Shown: positions 59,451 to 64,000 of the stretch, piece by piece
How the letters are laid out: the number at the start of each line of letters is the position of its first letter
Position numbering within the stretch: position 1 is the first letter of the stretch
Assembly: GCA_964035575.1 (NCBI GenBank)
Contig: OZ037917.1
Span: 682,001 to 746,000, forward strand
Direction: 5' to 3'
DNA length: 64,000 nucleotides
Source: Rhynchopus sp. YZ270_cl-10
Lineage: Eukaryota; Euglenozoa; Diplonemea; Diplonemida; Diplonemidae
The notes under the pieces: model-generated
Told to the model about the DNA's origin: nothing
Databases searched by the model: none
Seen by the model: the letters and a program-made list of their open reading frames with translations, nothing else
Position numbers and translations under genes: made by a program

Positions 59451-60204
59451 CAAAAACAAAAAAAAAAAAACAAAACAAAATATGCAATGACCTCACGGAC
59501 ACCACCATATTTTTGTTGTTATCACAGTTCTGCAGTTTCACGTGGCCGACGTGCTCTTCCGTTCAGGGGAATTGGGTATATTTTTTGATATAACTTTTTT
59601 TTTTTTTGAAGGTTCTGAAGCAGAACACGATCTCTCCTAGAAGGTGAACGCACTCCGAGAGGTAGGGAAGGGGGGGGGAGCTGGGGTCAGAATATTTTAA
59701 AAAAAAAAACTGACCACAATAACCCAACAGCACGCACACATTACCGCTCTTACCCACGGCATTAATTAGTACGAAGTGGCTGAGGAGAGTGAGGGAGGGA
59801 GGGAAGATGCTAACGAAAGGGGGACGGGGGGACACAAAAATAATTGCCTTCCCCCCCCCACTCGGAGAAGGGGGTTGTACACCCCTTGGGTTAGTAGAAC
59901 ATACACGATTCTCGCCGAAAAAAAGTCGGTTTCAGGCTGAACACAAACACTTTTCCAATCTTCTCAAAATAATGTGTTAGCTCCATTGTATTAGGCAAGA
60001 AGCTAGCCTGACAAAAAAACAAAAATTCGGAAGAATAAACAAAAAAATAAAAACACACCCTCCCGAAACAGAGTATTGCGGACAATCCTCTGAAAGGGAA
60101 ACCAATTCGAAGAACCAGTTTTAAAAAAAAAATTTTTTTTTGACTTGAAATACACTGCCTTCGTTGACAGTGTACCTAAAAAACAAAACAAAAAAAATAA
60201 AAGG

Positions 60205-60250
60205 GTTTTATGAGATGAGACCCAAGCCCTCTCTGCTTAGTCATCTTGAT
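60205..60250 (+). repeat. Dispersed hairpin family, copy 16
   Basis: AGATGA and TCATCT pair perfectly; the inner AAGC with GCTT is kept. Confidence 0.7.
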
Positions 60251-60575
60251 AAAAAAAAAAAAATTATAATCGCGGGGGTTGGGGAGGGTTATGCATTGTG
60301 ATCTATATTTGCTGTAAACACAGGACAAAAAAAAGCACAAAAAAAAATCACATTTTTTTTTTTTTTTTTTGGAAGTGCCGATAGGGTCGCCAAGGGTGAT
60401 ACACGGCATTCGATGTGAATCATTCCCCCTTTTTCACTCGAGGTTCTTCTTAGAGAATGTGCATTTAAAAGTGAAGTTGATAGTGCAAATCGCAGACAGG
60501 TACTAACACTTCCGTAGGGCTATCGAACCCCTTTAAAACGTACCATTTGACAACTACCAAAAAAAAAAAAAAGGT

Positions 60576-60614
60576 TTTTATAAGATGATACCAAGCCTGC
60601 GGTGGTCACCTATC
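60576..60614 (+). repeat. Dispersed hairpin family, copy 17 (altered inner stem)
   Basis: TTATAAGATGATACCA, a short loop, then TGGTCACCTATC: ACCA pairs with TGGT in place of CTAAGC with GCTTAG. Confidence 0.6.
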
Positions 60615-60662
60615 AAAGAGCCTCATTGGGTGGCCCAAGGCACTCTTTAAAGAAAGAAAAGT

Positions 60663-60707
60663 TTGTCAGATGGATGTGCCTCTCGTGCACACACACACAC
60701 ACCCACC
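60663..60707 (+). repeat. Dispersed hairpin family, copy 18 (GTGC type)
   Basis: CAGATGGATGTGC, loop CTCTCGT, GCAC and then a CA repeat. The loop matches consensus while the inner stem is GTGC with GCAC. Confidence 0.55.
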
Positions 60708-61102
60708 TAAACTAAGGAGAGGAAGAACTAAGAAGATGTCAAATGTACTGATTCGCAGCAATAACGGGTCAAACCCGAAATAGCAAAAAAAAGGGGGCGG
60801 GGGAGAAAAAAAAAGGACCTAACCAATACCGCCCTCTGCTGCGAAGAGAGGGGAGGCAAATAAAACAAAAAGAGTCTCTCATCCCAAACCTCTCCACTGT
60901 GCCTTTATGCCTATCGTTAATCGGGGCGAAGGCAAGGGTTAGAGGGGTGGGTGAAAAACCCCCAAAAAGACATTTTTTTTTTTTTTTGAAAGATGAAATT
61001 GAATGCTCGTTTAAAACAATAATCAACATTTCTGTTTATCTGATATCCTGCTGGTATGTCCAATGAGCTCCATTATGTGGGCTGTCTTGAGCTGCCGAAA
61101 GA

Positions 61103-64000
61103 TTAGAGCGTCACCTGTTCGTGCTGGACCAAAGACTGCTGTGATCCTTCCATGGACATCGGAAGGTCCACGTTGTGCTCAAGCTCGAAGAACTCAGAGA
61201 CGTGCATGTTGTCGCCCTTCTTCTTGTTGATCATAAAGGCCGCAGCCACACCCGAAGCCAACAGCAGTGCACCACCCACAGCGAACGGCCACCACAGGAA
61301 GCCATCGTCACCGTCGCTGCTGCTGTCCTCACCCGTCGCACTCTTGATCACGTTGCCGTCCTTGTCAGTAGGAGCAGGGGACGGGGCACCAGGTGCATCG
61401 GTGTGGACAGTGCCGTCTCCCTTCTTCGGTGGCACAGCAGAGCAAGTGGCAGGGTGTCCTTTCGCCTGGCCGTACACCTTGTCGCCAGTGTCGGTCTCTG
61501 TGCAGTTGCAGATGTAGTCGCCACTCATGTCCCACTTTGTGTTCGGGTCCGTGCACGACTGCCACTTCCCACAGGGCTTGTCCGCACACTCGTCAATCTT
61601 GCACTCCACGGGAAGCCCAACACTGCTGCCCACAGACCCAGCCATGCAGTCACAGGTGAAGTCACCAGTGGTCTGCAGGTTCGTGTCGTGGCACAAGGCG
61701 TGCTTCGACACACACGGGTCCTGTTTGCACTCACCCTGCTTCGAGCACTGTGCAGGTCCTCCCACGTTCGTGGTCTTGTGGTCAGGGCACTCGCAGATGA
61801 AGTCGTCAAGGCTGGCAGGGTCGGTGTTGGGGTCGTTGCAGATCTCCTCCTCACCAAACTCTCCCTGGCAGGGGTGCAGACCAATCTCACACTCGTTGCA
61901 GACGGTGTGGGGTGTGCCGACCTTGAATTCCTGTCCTCCACGGCATTTGCATCTGAAGTCTCCGTCCTTGGAGAAGTCAGGGTCGTAGCACTCCTGCTTC
62001 GGCCCACACGGTGCCACTGCAGCCTCACACTCGTTCGTCCCGCAGGCTGGCACAGCATCACCAACCTGCTGCTTCGTGGGGTCGTTCAGGCACGAGCAAA
62101 CGAAGTCCTTGAGCGAAGTTGCACCCAGCTTCTCGTCCATGCAGGCCTGCTCAGCACCACATGGGTTCTGGCCTTCGCACTCATTCAGCTCGCAGCTCGC
62201 CTTTCTGTCGGTTGCTGTGATGCTTGTGTCCTTCTTGCAGGTGCATGTGAAGTCGTGCTGCGAAGTCTTCGCCTTGTTCGGGTCATTGCAGGTCTGGTCA
62301 TCTCCACAGGGGTTCTTCTCACACTCGTCGATCTCGCAGGTTGCCTTCGTTCCTGTTGAAACAACACCGTTGTCACATGTGCAGGTGAAGTCGTAGTGGG
62401 ACTCCTTCGTCTTCACTGGGTCCTCACACTTCTGCTCTGTGCCACACGGGTTCGCGTCACAGTCGTTCACACTGCATGCAGCAGGTCCGTCAGTCTGCTT
62501 AATCGAAGGATCATCCTTGCAGGTGCAGGTGAAGTCGTGCTGAGAAGTCTTCGCCTTGTTCGGGTCATTGCAGGTCTGGTCAGCAAGACACTGGTTGTGG
62601 TCAGCGTCACACTCGTCAATCTCACAAGTGGCCTTCGTTCCTGTTGAAACAACACCGTTGTCACAGGTGCAGGTGAAGTCGTAGTGCGATGCTGCTGTGG
62701 GTGTCGGGTCATTGCACTTCTGGTCCGTTCCACACGGGTTCGCGTCACAGTCGTTCACACTGCATGCAGCAGGTCCGTCAGTCTGCTTAATCGAAGGATC
62801 AACCTTGCAGGTGCACACGTAGTCGTGCTGAGAAGTCTTCGCCTTGTTCGGGTCATTGCAGGTCTGGTCAGCAAGACACTGGTTGTGGTCAGCATCACAC
62901 TCGTCAATCTCACAGGTGGCCTTCGTTCCTGTTGAAACAACACCGTTGTCACAGGTGCAGGTGAAGTCGTAGTGCGATGCTGCTGTGGGTGTCGGATCAT
63001 TGCACTTCTGGTCCGTTCCACACGGATCCCCATCACAGTCGTTCACACTGCATGCAGCAGGTCCGTCAAGCTGGGTGATGGTTGGGTCATCCTTGCACTT
63101 GCAGATGTAGTCGTGCTGAGAGTCGAAGGACTTGTTGGGATCCTCACAGGTCTGGTCAGTGAGACACTTGTTGTGGTCAGCATCGCATTCGTCAACCTCA
63201 CAGGTGGCAGCTGTTCCTGTGGCCTCCACTCCGTTGGAATCGCATTTGCAGATGAAGTCTCCGTGGGACGTCAAGGAGGTGTCGGGGTCAGTGCAAGTCT
63301 GGCCGACTCCACACATGGCGGTGTCGCAATCATCAATGCTGCACACAGCAGCGCCATCAACCTGCTTAATGGAAGGATCAGCCTTGCAGGAGCACACGTA
63401 ATCATGCTGGAAGTCGAAGGACTTGTTCGGGTCCTCACAGGTCTGATCAGCAAGGCACTTGTTGTGGTCAGCATCACACTCGTCAATCTCACAGGTGGCA
63501 GCTGTTCCTGTGGCCTCCACTCCGTTGGAATCGCATTTGCAGATGAAGTCTCCGTGGGACGTCAAGGAGGTGTCGGGGTCAGTGCAGGTCTGGCCGACTC
63601 CGCACATGGCGGTGTCGCAATCATCAATCTTGCACACAGCAGCGCCATCAACCTGCTTAACGGTTGGGTCGTCCTTGCACTTGCAGATGTAGTCGTGCTG
63701 AGAGTCGAAGGACTTGTTCGGGTCCTCACAGGTCTGGTCAGCAAGACACTTGTTGTGGTCAGCATCACACTCGTCAATCTCACAGGTAGCAGCTGTTCCT
63801 GTGGCCTCCACTCCGTTGGAATCGCATTTGCAGATGAAGTCTCCGTGGGACGTCAAGGAGGTGTCGGGGTCAGTGCAGGTCTGGCCGACTCCGCACATGG
63901 CGGTGTCGCAATCATCAATGCTACACACAGCCGCAGCATCAACCTGCTTAACGGTTGGGTCATCCTTACACTTGCAGATGTAATCATGCTGGAAGTCGAA
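61103..64000 (-). CDS. Gene E: EGF-array membrane protein, N-terminal part beyond the window
   Basis: The frame is open to the right edge, so 965 C-terminal residues are visible and the signal peptide and any CAP domain lie outside. About 17 complete EGF-like units are seen, including units reading DDCDTAMCGVGQTC that occur in none of genes A to D; they alternate with DECDADHNKC units in modules of about 291 bp. The LNECEGQNPC to IDECADKPC block is present as in A and B. The membrane helix is diverged (PFAVGGALLLASGVAAAFMI, then a KKK stop-transfer) and the tail is longer, ending SLVQHEQVTL, yet keeps EFFELEHNVD. It stops with TAA, not the TAG of A to D, and its 3' flank is unrelated. It is the oldest branch of the row. 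Confidence 0.9.
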   Translation of the reverse strand, partial: FDFQHDYICKCKDDPTVKQVDAAAVCSIDDCDTAMCGVGQTCTDPDTSLTSHGDFICKCDSNGVEATGTAATCEIDECDADHNKCLADQTCEDPNKSFDSQHDYICKCKDDPTVKQVDGAAVCKIDDCDTAMCGVGQTCTDPDTSLTSHGDFICKCDSNGVEATGTAATCEIDECDADHNKCLADQTCEDPNKSFDFQHDYVCSCKADPSIKQVDGAAVCSIDDCDTAMCGVGQTCTDPDTSLTSHGDFICKCDSNGVEATGTAATCEVDECDADHNKCLTDQTCEDPNKSFDSQHDYICKCKDDPTITQLDGPAACSVNDCDGDPCGTDQKCNDPTPTAASHYDFTCTCDNGVVSTGTKATCEIDECDADHNQCLADQTCNDPNKAKTSQHDYVCTCKVDPSIKQTDGPAACSVNDCDANPCGTDQKCNDPTPTAASHYDFTCTCDNGVVSTGTKATCEIDECDADHNQCLADQTCNDPNKAKTSQHDFTCTCKDDPSIKQTDGPAACSVNDCDANPCGTEQKCEDPVKTKESHYDFTCTCDNGVVSTGTKATCEIDECEKNPCGDDQTCNDPNKAKTSQHDFTCTCKKDTSITATDRKASCELNECEGQNPCGAEQACMDEKLGATSLKDFVCSCLNDPTKQQVGDAVPACGTNECEAAVAPCGPKQECYDPDFSKDGDFRCKCRGGQEFKVGTPHTVCNECEIGLHPCQGEFGEEEICNDPNTDPASLDDFICECPDHKTTNVGGPAQCSKQGECKQDPCVSKHALCHDTNLQTTGDFTCDCMAGSVGSSVGLPVECKIDECADKPCGKWQSCTDPNTKWDMSGDYICNCTETDTGDKVYGQAKGHPATCSAVPPKKGDGTVHTDAPGAPSPAPTDKDGNVIKSATGEDSSSDGDDGFLWWPFAVGGALLLASGVAAAFMINKKKGDNMHVSEFFELEHNVDLPMSMEGSQQSLVQHEQVTL

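Larger units (their letters stand above)
55375..61102. other. Gene-free spacer between genes D and E
   Basis: Unrelated to the four spacer blocks. It contains the elements and hairpins listed separately, G- and A-runs, and GGAG...TTGC hairpins near 56278-56330, 57187-57240 and 57310-57355. The small open frames are homopolymer- or microsatellite-driven and I do not call genes. Confidence 0.55.

Overview
The window looks like nuclear DNA of a eukaryotic microbe. Five very long intron-free reading frames (1820 to 2625 residues where complete, one cut by the right edge) encode secreted or surface proteins with signal peptides, CAP (SCP/PR-1) domains, long calcium-binding-EGF-like arrays and one C-terminal membrane helix, which is eukaryotic architecture. 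All six supported genes lie on the minus strand. The genes are GC-rich; the spacers between them are AT-rich, full of homopolymer runs and packed with small repeats. Long same-strand clusters, no visible introns and repeat-rich spacers would suit a euglenozoan such as a diplonemid, but no sequence here proves a lineage, so treat that as a guess.

Layout: 1-2174 is a gene-free repeat-rich stretch. 2175-3671 holds a multi-pass membrane protein of unknown function. 3672-11458 is a gene-free spacer whose middle (about 5595-9475) is the first of four related spacer blocks and which carries a 1.02 kb low-complexity foldback. Then come four tandem units, each a spacer block followed (in plus-strand order) by one CAP-EGF gene: gene A (11459-18175), gene B (23174-31051), gene C (34476-42260) and gene D (49120-54582). 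Spacers of C and D are nearly identical over long stretches, so that duplication is recent. 54583-61102 is an unrelated 6.5 kb spacer with a perfect 267 bp tandem duplication, a (CCA)n tract of about 78 copies and many small hairpins. A fifth, more diverged gene, E (61103 to beyond 64000), is cut by the window edge.

Genes A and B have two CAP domains; C and D have one, and also lack a block of EGF units just before the membrane-proximal stalk. EGF-like unit number differs between genes (about 34, 42, 46 and 30), and units alternate in two-unit modules of about 290 bp, as expected from unequal exchange. The products look like long extracellular stalks with a CAP head, a short acidic stalk, a membrane helix and a conserved tail of about 35 residues.

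The most unusual signal is not in the genes. A short hairpin of about 36 nt occurs at least 19 times across the spacers, always in the same orientation, with paired changes that keep both stems. In the orientation of the genes it is often followed by a U-rich tract, and one copy sits just upstream of the first gene ahead of a pyrimidine tract and an AG. Because the spacers are duplicated, empty sites can be read directly, which reveals several families of short mobile elements with clear target-site duplications (5 bp, 7 bp and 8 bp).
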